From: Cereibacter changlensis JA139
GTDB taxonomy: Bacteria; Pseudomonadota; Alphaproteobacteria; Rhodobacterales; Rhodobacteraceae
Assembly (NCBI RefSeq): GCF_003034985.1
Contig: NZ_PZKG01000012.1
Coordinates: 1 to 59,999, forward strand
DNA length: 59,999 nucleotides
Direction: 5' to 3'
Under the pieces are notes generated by a model. It searched no databases. It worked only from the letters and a program-made list of their open reading frames with translations, and was not told where the DNA came from. This document shows positions 31,980 through 39,994 of this stretch, piece by piece (the first letter of the stretch is position 1; every line of letters begins with the position of its first letter). Position numbers and translations under genes: made by a program.

Positions 31980-32731
31980 CTCCGGCGGTCCTTGCCCCGC
32001 TGACCGGCCTGACCGAGCAGCTGTTCTGGGCCAGCCTGCTGGTCTTCCTGCGGATAGGGGCAGTGATGAGCCTGCTGCCGGCCTTCGGCGAGCAGTCCGT
32101 GCCGCAGCGGATCCGCCTCGTGCTGGCGCTCGGCTTCACCCTGATCGTCGCCCCCGCCGTCGCTGCCCCGCCGCCGGCACAGGGCCTGCTGCCGCTCGCC
32201 GCCGAAGTCGTGATCGGCCTCTCGCTCGGCATCGGGCTGCGGCTTTTCGTGATCGCCCTGCAGATGGCCGGCGCCGTGGCGGCGCAGGCGAGCTCGCTGT
32301 CGCAACTCTTCGCCGGAGCCGCGCCGGAGCCGCAGCCGGCCATCGGCAACCTGCTGATCTCCGCCGGTCTCGCCCTCGCCGTGATCGCCGGGTTGCATGT
32401 CCGCGTCGCGGAACTTCTCATCCTCTCCTATGACATGCTGCCGCTGGGCGTGCTGCCGGGCACGGCCGACCTCGCTGATTGGGGCCTGCATCAGGTGACC
32501 CGGGCCTTCTCGCTCGCCTTCAGCCTCGCTGCACCCTTCGTGGCGGCCTCGCTGATCTTCAACATCGCACTCGGCGTGATCAACCGCGCCATGCCGCAGC
32601 TGATGGTCGCCTTCGTCGGGGCCCCCGCCCTGACCCTCGGCGGGCTCGCCCTGCTGGCGGTGGTCACCCCGCTCGGCCTCGCGATCTGGATCGAGGCGTT
32701 GAACGCCTTCCTCGCCGCGCCGTTCCAATGA
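31976..32731 (+). CDS. fliR: Flagellar export gate protein FliR
   Basis: This 251-residue hydrophobic protein has about six helices and completes the FliPQR channel. FWASLLVFLRIGAVMSLLPAFGEQSVPQRIRLVLALGFTLIVAP and the QAGAVAAQASSLSQLFAG-like segment (MAGAVAAQASSLSQLF) are characteristic. So is the C-terminal LIFNIALGVINRAMPQLMVAFVGAPA. It overlaps flhA and flhB by four bases each, a typical coupled export-gate arrangement. Confidence 0.95.
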   Translation: MTPAVLAPLTGLTEQLFWASLLVFLRIGAVMSLLPAFGEQSVPQRIRLVLALGFTLIVAPAVAAPPPAQGLLPLAAEVVIGLSLGIGLRLFVIALQMAGAVAAQASSLSQLFAGAAPEPQPAIGNLLISAGLALAVIAGLHVRVAELLILSYDMLPLGVLPGTADLADWGLHQVTRAFSLAFSLAAPFVAASLIFNIALGVINRAMPQLMVAFVGAPALTLGGLALLAVVTPLGLAIWIEALNAFLAAPFQ

Positions 32732-33807
32732 CCGAGGAGGCGGCGGGCGAGAAGCAGCACGATCCCTCGCAGAAGCGGCTGGAAGATGCGCGCAACAAGG
32801 GCCAGATTGCCCGCTCGCCCGATCTCGCGGCTGCAGCCGGTTATGCCGGGCTGCTGCTCGCCGCCTCGGCCTTCGGCGCCAGTTCCCTGCGGCAGGCGGG
32901 CGAGGCAGGCATGACCCTGCTTTCCCAAGCCGACCGGCTGGCCCCGAACTTCGGAGCGGGCGGGGCAGCGGCGCTCTCCGGGGTGCTGCTGACTTATGCC
33001 GCGGCCGTGGCGCCGCTGTTCCTGCTGCCGGCGCTGGCCGCGTTCGCGGCGCTTTTCGCGCAGAATGCGCTGCTTTTCACCGGCGAGAACCTCCTGCCGA
33101 AGCTGTCCCGGCTCTCGCCGGTCGAGGGGCTGAAGGGGCGGTTCGGGCGGCAGGGGTTGTTCGAGTTCGGCAAGACCTTCGTGAAGCTCCTGCTGATCTC
33201 GGGCCTGCTCGGCCTCCACCTGGCCCGGCATGGCGACGAGATCCTCGGCACGCTCTATCTCGACCCCGGTCTCGCCATGGCCGCGCTGATGCGGATGCTG
33301 CTGCAATTCATGCTGGTCATCGTGATCCTCTCGGCGGTGATCGGCGGGATCGATTACCTCTGGCAGGCGCTGGAGCATCTGCGCCGCAACCGCATGTCGC
33401 GCCAGGACCTGATGGAGGAAATGAAGGGCGCCGAGGGCGACCCGCAGATGAAGGCGCAGTGCCGCCGTCGCGGCTACGACATCGCCACCAACCGGATGCT
33501 GACCCAGGTCGCCCAGGCCGATGTGGTCGTGGTGAACCCGACCCATTACGCCGTGGCGCTGAAATGGACGCGAGGCCAGCGGCGGGCGCCGGTCTGCCTC
33601 GCCAAGGGCGTCGACGAGATCGCGCTGCGCATCCGCGAAGCCGCGGCCGAGGCGGGGGTGCCGCTGCACCATGATCCGGCGACGGCCCGGGCGCTCCATG
33701 CCTCGGTGAAGCTCGGCCAGGAGATCCTGCCCGAGCATTACCGCGCCGTCGCCGCGGCGATCCGCTTCGCCGAGGCGATGCGGCGCAAGCGCCGGCGCGA
33801 CCGATGA
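32728..33807 (+). CDS. flhB: Flagellar export switch protein FlhB
   Basis: This 359-residue protein carries the EKQHDPSQKRLEDARNKGQIARSPDL N-terminus common to FlhB/YscU, four membrane helices and a cytoplasmic domain. The autocleavage motif NPTH is at 270-273 in VVVVNPTHYAVALKW. Cleavage between N270 and P271 switches export from rod/hook to filament substrates together with FliK. MSRQDLMEEMKGAEGDPQMKAQ precedes the cleavage domain. It is coupled to the downstream fliJ-like gene by ATGA. Confidence 0.96.
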   Translation: MTEEAAGEKQHDPSQKRLEDARNKGQIARSPDLAAAAGYAGLLLAASAFGASSLRQAGEAGMTLLSQADRLAPNFGAGGAAALSGVLLTYAAAVAPLFLLPALAAFAALFAQNALLFTGENLLPKLSRLSPVEGLKGRFGRQGLFEFGKTFVKLLLISGLLGLHLARHGDEILGTLYLDPGLAMAALMRMLLQFMLVIVILSAVIGGIDYLWQALEHLRRNRMSRQDLMEEMKGAEGDPQMKAQCRRRGYDIATNRMLTQVAQADVVVVNPTHYAVALKWTRGQRRAPVCLAKGVDEIALRIREAAAEAGVPLHHDPATARALHASVKLGQEILPEHYRAVAAAIRFAEAMRRKRRRDR

Positions 33808-34133
33808 CCTCTCGCGCCCGGATCGCCCGGCTGGAAGAGATCGGGAAGCTGCTGCTGGAGGTGAAGCTCGCCGAGCTGCACCGCGCCGCCGAGGCGCGGC
33901 GGCGCAGCCTGGAACAGCTCGAAGCCTTGGCGATGCGCCCGGCGGAAGACCTCGATCCGGTGACGGCAGCGCAGACCGAGCTGCGCTATCAACGCTGGGC
34001 CGAGGCGCGGCGCGCCGAGATCGACCTGCTGCTCGCCCGGCAGACCGTGGACTGGATGAAGGCGCAGGCCGCGGCGCGGCAGGCCTTCGGCAAGACCGAG
34101 GCCTTGCGGTTGCTGCGCAACCGGCTGCGCTGA
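33804..34133 (+). CDS. FliJ-like coiled-coil flagellar protein
   Basis: This 109-residue basic protein is almost entirely helical (ARLEEIGKLLLEVKLAELHRAAEARRRSLEQLEAL, RAEIDLLLARQTVDWMKAQAAARQAFGKTEALRLL). Size, charge and position after flhB suggest a FliJ-like export stalk or escort protein, but FliJ is poorly conserved and no diagnostic motif exists. It is the last gene of the fliL-to-flhB operon and converges on the second fliL with three bases between stops. Confidence 0.7.
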   Translation: MTSRARIARLEEIGKLLLEVKLAELHRAAEARRRSLEQLEALAMRPAEDLDPVTAAQTELRYQRWAEARRAEIDLLLARQTVDWMKAQAAARQAFGKTEALRLLRNRLR

Positions 34134-34136
34134 GCC

Positions 34137-34610
34137 TCAGCTGTCCTGCCGCATGATGTCGACGATCAGCACGTCCGAGACCATCTCGCCCAGAACCGAC
34201 TGCCCCACCTCCAGCAAGGCCTTGCGCAGCAGCACGAGGTTGGATCCATCGGTGAAGGAGCCGCGGAAGCCGCCGTTGTTGGCATGGTCGAACAGCACCT
34301 GCAGCATCGAATCGCGCAGTTTCGGCTCGACCGCGTAGACCTTTTCCGAGCCACCCGTCGTCACCTCAAGGCTGAGCGACAGGATCACCATCGAGGCGAC
34401 GCGGCCCTCCTCCACCACCGGCACGATGAACTGGTTGTTCAGCTTGACGTAATCCGGCTGCTGCTCCGGCGGCAGCTCGACCTTTTCCGGAGGAGCCTCG
34501 CCCTCGGCATGGGCTTCGGCGGGGTCGGGGGCCGGGCGCAGCATCAGGCCGGCCCCGGCGCCGGCGCCAAGCCCAAGAAGCACCAGCAGGAGGGGAAGGA
34601 TCTTGCCCAT
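34137..34610 (-). CDS. Second FliL-family basal-body protein
   Basis: This 157-residue protein has one N-terminal helix (KILPLLLVLLGLGAGAGAGLML), an acidic linker and a FliL-like periplasmic domain: DYVKLNNQFIVPVVEEGRVASMVILSLSLEV, LRDSMLQVLFDHANNGGF, VSDVLIVDIMRQDS. It closes the flgB-to-flgH operon, three bases after flgH. It differs strongly from the FliL at 24644 and is probably not a recent duplicate. A distinct role, such as a link to the L-ring/rod operon or a stator subset, is inferred. Confidence 0.82.
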   Translation of the reverse strand: MGKILPLLLVLLGLGAGAGAGLMLRPAPDPAEAHAEGEAPPEKVELPPEQQPDYVKLNNQFIVPVVEEGRVASMVILSLSLEVTTGGSEKVYAVEPKLRDSMLQVLFDHANNGGFRGSFTDGSNLVLLRKALLEVGQSVLGEMVSDVLIVDIMRQDS

Positions 34611-34612
34611 GG

Positions 34613-35332
34613 TCAGAACGGCAGCAGGATGTCGGCGACCTGCTGGCCGAGCCGGGGTTGCTGCATATCGGTGATCTGGCCGCGCCCGCCATAGGAGACC
34701 CGCGCCCCGGCGATCTTGTCATAGGTGATCTCGTTCTGCCGCGAGATGTCGGTGGGGCGGACATAGCCGGTCACGATCAGCTCGCGCAGCTCGAAATTCA
34801 CCCGCACCTCCTGTTGCCCTTCGATCCGCAGCACGCCGTTCGGAAGTTCCTCGACCACCGTCGCCGCCACCCGCAGCGTCAGCTTCTCCTTGCGCTTCAC
34901 CGAACCGTCGCCGGAAAAGTCCGAGCTGGAGCTGGTATCCACCGCCTCGGCCATGGTCGCCCCCTCCGGCAGCCGCCGGTCGAGCCGCTGCGGAATGCCG
35001 AGCAGCGAGGGAATGCCCATCGTCTCGGTCCCCGAGCGGCTGCGGCCGCTGGAATTGGAAATCTCCGCCTTGTCGTCGATCTCGATCACCACGGTGAGAA
35101 TATCCCCTCGCTGCCCGGCCCGCCGGTCGCCGAGCAGCGAGGTCGTGCCTCCCGTCCAGAGCGAGGAGGCGTCGGTCGGCCCGGAGAGAATGGTGCTTTG
35201 GGGCAGCGGCCGGGAGTACATGGCATGGTGCTGGTAGCTGCCCTCCAGCGGCGAGAAGCCGGGAGCCTTGCCGACCTCCTCCAGCCGGGTGCAGGCAGGC
35301 AGCAGCAGCAGGGTCAGGATGAGGCGGCGCAT
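34613..35332 (-). CDS. flgH: Flagellar L-ring protein FlgH
   Basis: This 239-residue outer-membrane lipoprotein forms the L-ring. The lipobox LLPAC near residue 14 supports lipid anchoring. SLWTGGTTSLLGDRRAGQRGDILTVVIEIDDKAEISN is the family signature, and LPNGVLRIEGQQEVRVNFELRELIVTGYVRP with GQITDMQQPRLGQQ completes the fold. The P-ring gene flgI is not in the window. It lies 11 bases after flgA in the minus-strand operon. Confidence 0.95.
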   Translation of the reverse strand: MRRLILTLLLLPACTRLEEVGKAPGFSPLEGSYQHHAMYSRPLPQSTILSGPTDASSLWTGGTTSLLGDRRAGQRGDILTVVIEIDDKAEISNSSGRSRSGTETMGIPSLLGIPQRLDRRLPEGATMAEAVDTSSSSDFSGDGSVKRKEKLTLRVAATVVEELPNGVLRIEGQQEVRVNFELRELIVTGYVRPTDISRQNEITYDKIAGARVSYGGRGQITDMQQPRLGQQVADILLPF

Positions 35333-35343
35333 GCTCGCGTCCT

Positions 35344-35766
35344 TCAGCGGGAGGGGCCGACGCGCACCACCCCGTCCGGGTCGATGCGGCCGGAGACGGT
35401 GGCGCGCGAGGAGAGATTCATCACGCGGATGACATCGCCGACACCGCCCCGGCCCAGCGCCCGGCCCTCGGCGGTGATGGCGAGGCCGCCTTCGACATAG
35501 GACAAGGCGACGCGCTGATTGCGGTCGATGATGGCCGGCGGTCCAAGGTCGGCGGCCCGGATCGGCCGACCGGCATAGAGCGCCACCCGGACCTCGCGCC
35601 CCAGCGCCTCCGCCGGATCGGCCAGCACGCCGGGCAGGCTGTCCTTCGTCACCGCGATATCGGTGGGGCCGAGGATGCTCTGCGGCCGGAGCGTCCGGGT
35701 GGCGACCAGGCTGTCGGCGCCGGCGACACAGGGCAGCAGCAGGAACAGCAGGAGCAGTCGCATCAT
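35344..35766 (-). CDS. flgA: Flagellar P-ring assembly chaperone FlgA
   Basis: This 140-residue periplasmic protein has a signal peptide (LLLLFLLLPCVAGA) and a SAF/FlgA domain: LRPQSILGPTDIAVTKD, ALGREVRVALYAGRPIRAADLG, IDRNQRVALSYVEGGLAITAEGRAL. FlgA assists assembly of the FlgI P-ring around the rod. It is shorter than enterobacterial FlgA, as usual for alphaproteobacteria. Its start overlaps the flgG stop (ATGA). Confidence 0.9.
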   Translation of the reverse strand: MMRLLLLFLLLPCVAGADSLVATRTLRPQSILGPTDIAVTKDSLPGVLADPAEALGREVRVALYAGRPIRAADLGPPAIIDRNQRVALSYVEGGLAITAEGRALGRGGVGDVIRVMNLSSRATVSGRIDPDGVVRVGPSR

Positions 35767-36548
35767 TTCACCTGCGTGGTGGCGGCCAGCATCTGGTCGA
35801 CCGCGGTGATCACCTTGGCGTTCAGCTCGTAGCCGCGCTGCGCCTTGATCAGCTCGGTCACTTCGCGGACCGAATCCACCGAGCTTTCCTCGAGGTAGCC
35901 CTGCCGGAAGGTACCCAGCCCGTCCAGCCCGGCGGTTCCGGCGACGGGCGGGCCGGAAGCCGGCGACTCGATGAACAGGTTGGACCCGATCGCCTCCAGC
36001 CCCTTCTCATTGGCGAAGGAACTGAGCGAGAGTTGGCCCAACAGCTGCGGCTGCAGCTGATCGCCGAAATAAGCGTATACCTCGCCGGCGGCGTTGATCG
36101 CCAGGCTGCTGGCATCGCCGGGAATGGTGATGCCCGGGGCCACCTCATGCCCGTCGGAGGTGACGATCAGCCCTTCTGCGCTGCGCTTCAGCGCGCCGTC
36201 GCGGGTGAAGGCGGCGGCGCCGGAGGGCAGCGTCGCCTCGAGATAGCCGCGCCCCTCGATCGCGACGTCGAGATCGCCGTTGGTCTGCGCCAGCGACCCC
36301 TGCGCCAGCACCACCGAAACCGAGGAGGGCCGCACCCCCAGCCCGAGCTGGATGCCGGTCGGCAGCATGCGGCCATCCTCGGCGGTCACCGTGCCTGGAC
36401 GGGCAAGTTGTTGATAATGCAGGTCGGCGAAGTCGGCGCGGCGGGCATTATAGCCGGTGGTCGACATGTTGGCGAGGTTGTTCGCGATCACGTCGACGCG
36501 CGTCTGCTGCGCGCTCATCCCGCTTGCCGCGATCTGCAGGGCTTTCAT
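35763..36548 (-). CDS. flgG: Flagellar distal rod protein FlgG
   Basis: This 261-residue rod protein has the N-terminal MKALQIAASGMSAQQTRVDVIANNLANMSTTGYNARRADF motif (ANNLAN core). The conserved FADLHYQQL and the C-terminal EESSVDSVREVTELIKAQRGYELNAKVITAVDQMLAATTQ are those of FlgG. Its length is typical. It sits ten bases after flgF, so proximal and distal rod genes are contiguous. Confidence 0.96.
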   Translation of the reverse strand: MKALQIAASGMSAQQTRVDVIANNLANMSTTGYNARRADFADLHYQQLARPGTVTAEDGRMLPTGIQLGLGVRPSSVSVVLAQGSLAQTNGDLDVAIEGRGYLEATLPSGAAAFTRDGALKRSAEGLIVTSDGHEVAPGITIPGDASSLAINAAGEVYAYFGDQLQPQLLGQLSLSSFANEKGLEAIGSNLFIESPASGPPVAGTAGLDGLGTFRQGYLEESSVDSVREVTELIKAQRGYELNAKVITAVDQMLAATTQVK

Positions 36549-36557
36549 CGCTGCCTC

Positions 36558-37271
36558 CTACTGGCCAAGGATGCGCACCACCGCGCGCATCCGCTCGTCT
36601 TCGCGATCAAGAAAGGCCTGCCCCGCCTCATAGGCGCGCTGCACCTCGATCATCCGGGCGACTTCGACGACAGGCTCCACATTCGAGTCCTCCAGCGCGC
36701 CCTGCAGCAGCACCGCGCCCTCCACCGGCTCCAGCCCGCCCTCGGCGCGGAACAGCGTGCCGCCCTCGTGCCGCAGGTCGAGCGGGTCGGCGGGCTGCCA
36801 GAGCCCCACCCGACCGAGCGGCGCACCTGCCGCCGAAAGCGTGCCATCCTCGGCCATCGAGAGGTCTCCGGCATCGGGCGGCACGAAGATCGGCGCGCCG
36901 CCCTGGTCGAGCAGGCGGTTGCCGGAGGCATCGACCAGCTCCCCCTCGGCGGAGGGGGTGAAGCTGCCCGACCGGGTGAGCCGCTGGCCGCCCGGCGTCT
37001 CGATCCGGAAGAACCCCTGCCCCTGGATCGCGAAGTCGAAGGCCGCGCCGGTCCGGCTGATTCCGGCCTGCCTCAAGTCGATCTCGCGCGCGCTGGCGCT
37101 GGCCATGGAGAGCGACGGGTCGCTCTCCAGCCGCTTCACAAATTCGCTGAACACCACCCCTTCCCGGCGGAAGCCGCTGGTGGAGAGATTTGCGATGTTG
37201 TTGGCCACCACCTGCATCTCGCGCATCAGGCCGGATTGGCGGGTAAGGGTGGCATAGCTTGCAGCGTCCAT
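36558..37271 (-). CDS. flgF: Flagellar proximal rod protein FlgF
   Basis: This 237-residue rod protein is related to FlgG and shows the N-terminal LTRQSGLMREMQVVANNIANLSTSGFRREGVVF. The middle FDFAIQGQGFFRIETPGGQRLTRSGSFTPSAEGELVD and the C-terminal VEVARMIEVQRAYEAGQAFLDREDERMR are also diagnostic. It lies between fliQ and flgG, separated from fliQ by a single base. Confidence 0.95.
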   Translation of the reverse strand: MDAASYATLTRQSGLMREMQVVANNIANLSTSGFRREGVVFSEFVKRLESDPSLSMASASAREIDLRQAGISRTGAAFDFAIQGQGFFRIETPGGQRLTRSGSFTPSAEGELVDASGNRLLDQGGAPIFVPPDAGDLSMAEDGTLSAAGAPLGRVGLWQPADPLDLRHEGGTLFRAEGGLEPVEGAVLLQGALEDSNVEPVVEVARMIEVQRAYEAGQAFLDREDERMRAVVRILGQ

Positions 37272-37272
37272 C

Positions 37273-37542
37273 TCAGCCCCCCGAAATCAGCGGCACGATC
37301 CGCTCGGTGAAGAAGGCGACCAAAGTCGAGGTCATGAAGCTCATCGACACCCAGAACACGATCAGCATCGCCGCCACCTTCGGCACGAAGGTCAGCGTCA
37401 TCTCCTGCACCGAGGTCAGGGCCTGGAACAGGCCGATGCTGACGCCCGCCACCAGCGCCACCGTCAACAGCGGGGTCGAGAGCAGCACCGCGGTCCAGAG
37501 CGCCTGCCGCAGAGTGTCGTAAAGCTGCGCCTCGGTCATCAT
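37273..37542 (-). CDS. fliQ: Flagellar export gate protein FliQ
   Basis: This 89-residue protein has two membrane helices (ALWTAVLLSTPLLTVALVAGVSIGLFQALTSVQEMTLTFVPKVAAMLIVFWVSMSFM). The conserved QALTSVQEMTLTFVPK loop identifies FliQ. It is the third small component of the FliPQR channel but is encoded in the rod operon, apart from fliP and fliR. The start overlaps the fliE stop. Confidence 0.95.
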   Translation of the reverse strand: MMTEAQLYDTLRQALWTAVLLSTPLLTVALVAGVSIGLFQALTSVQEMTLTFVPKVAAMLIVFWVSMSFMTSTLVAFFTERIVPLISGG

Positions 37543-37823
37543 ACCGGCATCCTCAGGATCTCCTGATAGGCCTCCACCACCTTGTCGCGCACCGTCACGG
37601 CGGTTTCGATCGCCATCTGCGAGGCGGCGAGCGCCTGCACCAGCGCATGCGGGTCGGCCCGGCCGCTCATCGCGGCGATCGCGGTCTGTTCGCCCTGCGC
37701 CAGGGCATCGGCAAAGCTCGCCGCAATCTGTGCCAGGCCTGGCCCAGCTGGCTGCGGCTCGGGCGCCGCGGCCGTGCGGGCCCTTGCATAGGTCTCGGCG
37801 GCAATCGAAGTTCTGATGTCCAT
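37539..37823 (-). CDS. fliE: Flagellar hook-basal body adaptor FliE
   Basis: This 94-residue protein joins the MS ring to the rod. The C-terminal half (DPHALVQALAASQMAIETAVTVRDKVVEAYQEILRMPV) is the diagnostic FliE motif, ending with the typical MPV. The N-terminal part is alanine-rich and low in information. It lies 12 bases downstream of flgC. Confidence 0.93.
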   Translation of the reverse strand: MDIRTSIAAETYARARTAAAPEPQPAGPGLAQIAASFADALAQGEQTAIAAMSGRADPHALVQALAASQMAIETAVTVRDKVVEAYQEILRMPV

Positions 37824-37835
37824 TCTGGAACTCCC

Positions 37836-38216
37836 CTATCTGCGCAAAAGCTCGAACAGGCCGGTCGTCATCTGCCTCGCCTGGTCGAACATCCTGAGAT
37901 TCGCCTCGTAGCTGCGCTGCGCCTCGCGCGCGTCGGCGATTTCGATCACCAGATCGACATTCGAACCGTCGTAATGGCCGGTCTCGTCGGCCATCGGATG
38001 GCCGGGATCGTAGATCCTGGTCAGCTCGCTCCGATCCAGCTGTACCGGTCCGGCGGAGACCACGCCGCTGTCCGGATCCGGCGTGAAGGCCACCGTCTTG
38101 CGGTGGTAGCCGGGGGTATCGGCATTGGCGATGTTCTCCGAAACATGGCGCAGCCGGATCGCCTGCGAGCGCATGCCGGAGGCGGCCAGCGAGAGGGAGG
38201 TGAACAGGTCGCCCAT
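37836..38216 (-). CDS. flgC: Flagellar proximal rod protein FlgC
   Basis: This 126-residue rod protein has LFTSLSLAASGMRSQAIRLRHVSENIANADTPGYHRKTVAF at its N-terminus and MADETGHYDGSNVDLVIEIADAREAQRSYEANLRMFDQARQM at its C-terminus. These are the FlgC-specific forms of the axial protein motifs. Its ATG overlaps the last base of the flgB stop (TGATG). Confidence 0.95.
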   Translation of the reverse strand: MGDLFTSLSLAASGMRSQAIRLRHVSENIANADTPGYHRKTVAFTPDPDSGVVSAGPVQLDRSELTRIYDPGHPMADETGHYDGSNVDLVIEIADAREAQRSYEANLRMFDQARQMTTGLFELLRR

Positions 38217-38596
38217 CAGCTGCCCCGTCCCAGGCTGGTGCGCAGCAGGCGCGACGCGCTCTGGTAGATCGCCAGCGCCATGTCGTGCTGCTGCCTCACA
38301 TCCACCGCCCTGACCATCTCCGCCTCGAGCGAGACGGAATTGCCGTTGGGCGCTTCGGCGCCGCCCGATGTGACAGCCATGGGCAGCGACGGGTCCTGCG
38401 CGGACGTCCGGTGACCCGGGCGCGTCACGCGCAAGCGACCTGCCTCGTCATAGGCGGAGGCGAACTCCGGCAGGTCCTGCGCCCTGTAGCCGGGCGTATC
38501 GGCATTGGCGACATTGGCGGCGATAACCCCCATCCGCGCCCCCGCATGGGCGGCCATGGCATCGGCCATCTTCAGGATATCTGGCTTCTGAAACAC
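38216..38596 (-). CDS. flgB: Flagellar proximal rod protein FlgB
   Basis: The protein is 126 residues if it begins at the GTG at 38596 (MFQKPDILKMADAMAAHAG), preceded by GAGGGAG at good spacing. TTG or GTG codons at 38626 and 38623 would add ten residues not expected for the family. The axial motif GVIAANVANADTPGYRAQDLPEF and the C-terminal HDMALAIYQSASRLLRTSLGRG identify FlgB. It heads the operon flgB-flgC-fliE-fliQ-flgF-flgG-flgA-flgH-fliL2, divergent from fliI. Confidence 0.93.
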   Translation of the reverse strand: MFQKPDILKMADAMAAHAGARMGVIAANVANADTPGYRAQDLPEFASAYDEAGRLRVTRPGHRTSAQDPSLPMAVTSGGAEAPNGNSVSLEAEMVRAVDVRQQHDMALAIYQSASRLLRTSLGRGS

Positions 38597-38618
38597 CGGG
38601 GCTTCTCCCTCGAGCTGC

Positions 38619-38633
38619 TTCACCAAGACTTAA
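38619..38633 (+). promoter_or_regulatory. CtrA-like box between flgB and fliI
   Basis: TTCA-CCAAGAC-TTAA matches TTAA-N7-TTAA at seven of eight positions. It sits in the 84-bp divergent region, 22 bp upstream of the flgB start and 47 bp upstream of fliI. Its role is inferred from the match and from similar boxes at the other flagellar promoters. Confidence 0.5.
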
Positions 38634-38680
38634 GGGCGATTCCTTTAGAAACGGTGATCGGAGAACGAAGGGGGAATCGA

Positions 38681-39994
38681 ATGTCGGAAGTATTTGTCAC
38701 GCTTCGTTCGGAAATCGCCGGCATCCCCTGGCTGCACCGCATCGGCCGTGTAGCCGAGGTGGCGCAGGGCGCCGTTCGGGTCACCGGCCTCTCAGACCGA
38801 GCGGGCCTTGGTGATCGGGTAGAAATTCTCAGGCAGGGCCAGGCGCTTGGCGGCGAGGTCCTGCGGCTGGCGCGGGACGGGCTTACCGTGCTGCCGGACG
38901 GGCTGTCGGAAGGGCTGGCGATCGGCGACGCTGTACGGCTGCTGGGCTGCGCCGGAATCGCGCCGGACTCCAGCTGGATCGGCCGGATCGTCGACCCGTT
39001 CGGCCATCCACTCGACGGCAGGCCACTGTTTCGCGGCCCGGCGGCGCAACCGCTGCGCCGCTCCGCGCCTGCGGCCGCAAGTCGCCGCAGTCTCGGGCCG
39101 CGTCTCGAAACCGGCGTCGCCGTGTTCAACACCTTGCTGCCGCTGGTCCAAGGCCAGCGGATCGGGCTTTTCGCCGGCTCCGGAGTCGGGAAATCCTCTC
39201 TGCTTGCGAAGTTCGCCCGCGGCGTGAGCGCCGATGTGGTGGTGATCGGCTTGGTCGGCGAACGCGGCCGCGAGCTGCGCGACTTCACCGAGAAGATTCT
39301 CGGTCCTGATGGGATGTCTCGGGCCTGCGTCGTCACCGCGACCTCGGACCAGTCACCCTTGATCCGGCGGCGCTGCGCTTGGGCGGCGATGGCGGTTGCC
39401 GAGCATTTTCGCGATCAGGGTCTGCATGTGCTGCTGCTGATCGATTCGATCACCCGCTTTGCCGAGGCGCATCGCGAGGTTGCCTTGGCTGGAGGCGAGC
39501 AGGGCAACATGCGCGGCTTCCCGCCCTCGACCGCCCACACGATCATGTCGCTGGCCGAGCGCGCCGGGCCCGGTCCTGAAGGGTCGGGCGACATCACGGC
39601 GGTCTTCACCGTTCTGGTGGCGGGCTCGGATATGGAGGAGCCGGTAGCCGATATCCTGCGCGGCGTGCTGGACGGGCATGTGGTGATGGACCGCAAGATC
39701 GCGGAGCGCGGCCGGTTTCCCGCCATCGATCTGCTGCGCTCGGTCTCCCGCAGCTTGCCGGAAGCGGCCTCCCCCGCCGAGAACCTGCAGATTGTGGCTG
39801 CCCGGCGTCTGCTTGGCGCCTATGACCGGGCCGAGCTGATGATCCAGGCGGGGCTCTACGCCAAGGGGAGTGATCCGCAGGTCGATGCGGCGATCCGGGT
39901 CTGGCCCGCGCTGGATGCCTTCCTCGCCGAGGATGCGCCGGACGGCATCGTCGGCAGCTTCCGCCGTCTTGCGGCCTGTCTTGGCAATGCCTGA
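38681..39994 (+). CDS. fliI: Flagellar export ATPase FliI
   Basis: This 437-residue ATPase is related to the F1 beta subunit and energises substrate unfolding at the export gate. Walker A GSGVGKSS at 166-173 (Lys171), VIGLVGERGRELRDF, and the Walker B segment HVLLLIDSITRFAEAHREVAL are present. FPPSTAHTIMSLAERAGPG and VLDGHVVMDRKIAERGRFPAIDLLRSVSR are specific to FliI/YscN proteins. It is a single-gene unit that converges on the DUF1217 gene, the stop codons being adjacent. Confidence 0.96.
   Translation: MSEVFVTLRSEIAGIPWLHRIGRVAEVAQGAVRVTGLSDRAGLGDRVEILRQGQALGGEVLRLARDGLTVLPDGLSEGLAIGDAVRLLGCAGIAPDSSWIGRIVDPFGHPLDGRPLFRGPAAQPLRRSAPAAASRRSLGPRLETGVAVFNTLLPLVQGQRIGLFAGSGVGKSSLLAKFARGVSADVVVIGLVGERGRELRDFTEKILGPDGMSRACVVTATSDQSPLIRRRCAWAAMAVAEHFRDQGLHVLLLIDSITRFAEAHREVALAGGEQGNMRGFPPSTAHTIMSLAERAGPGPEGSGDITAVFTVLVAGSDMEEPVADILRGVLDGHVVMDRKIAERGRFPAIDLLRSVSRSLPEAASPAENLQIVAARRLLGAYDRAELMIQAGLYAKGSDPQVDAAIRVWPALDAFLAEDAPDGIVGSFRRLAACLGNA

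Noticed and set aside
38597-38626. Longer FlgB start at TTG 38626 or GTG 38623
   Set aside because: The extra residues do not fit the family N-terminus, and a GAGGGAG ribosome binding site directs initiation at GTG 38596.
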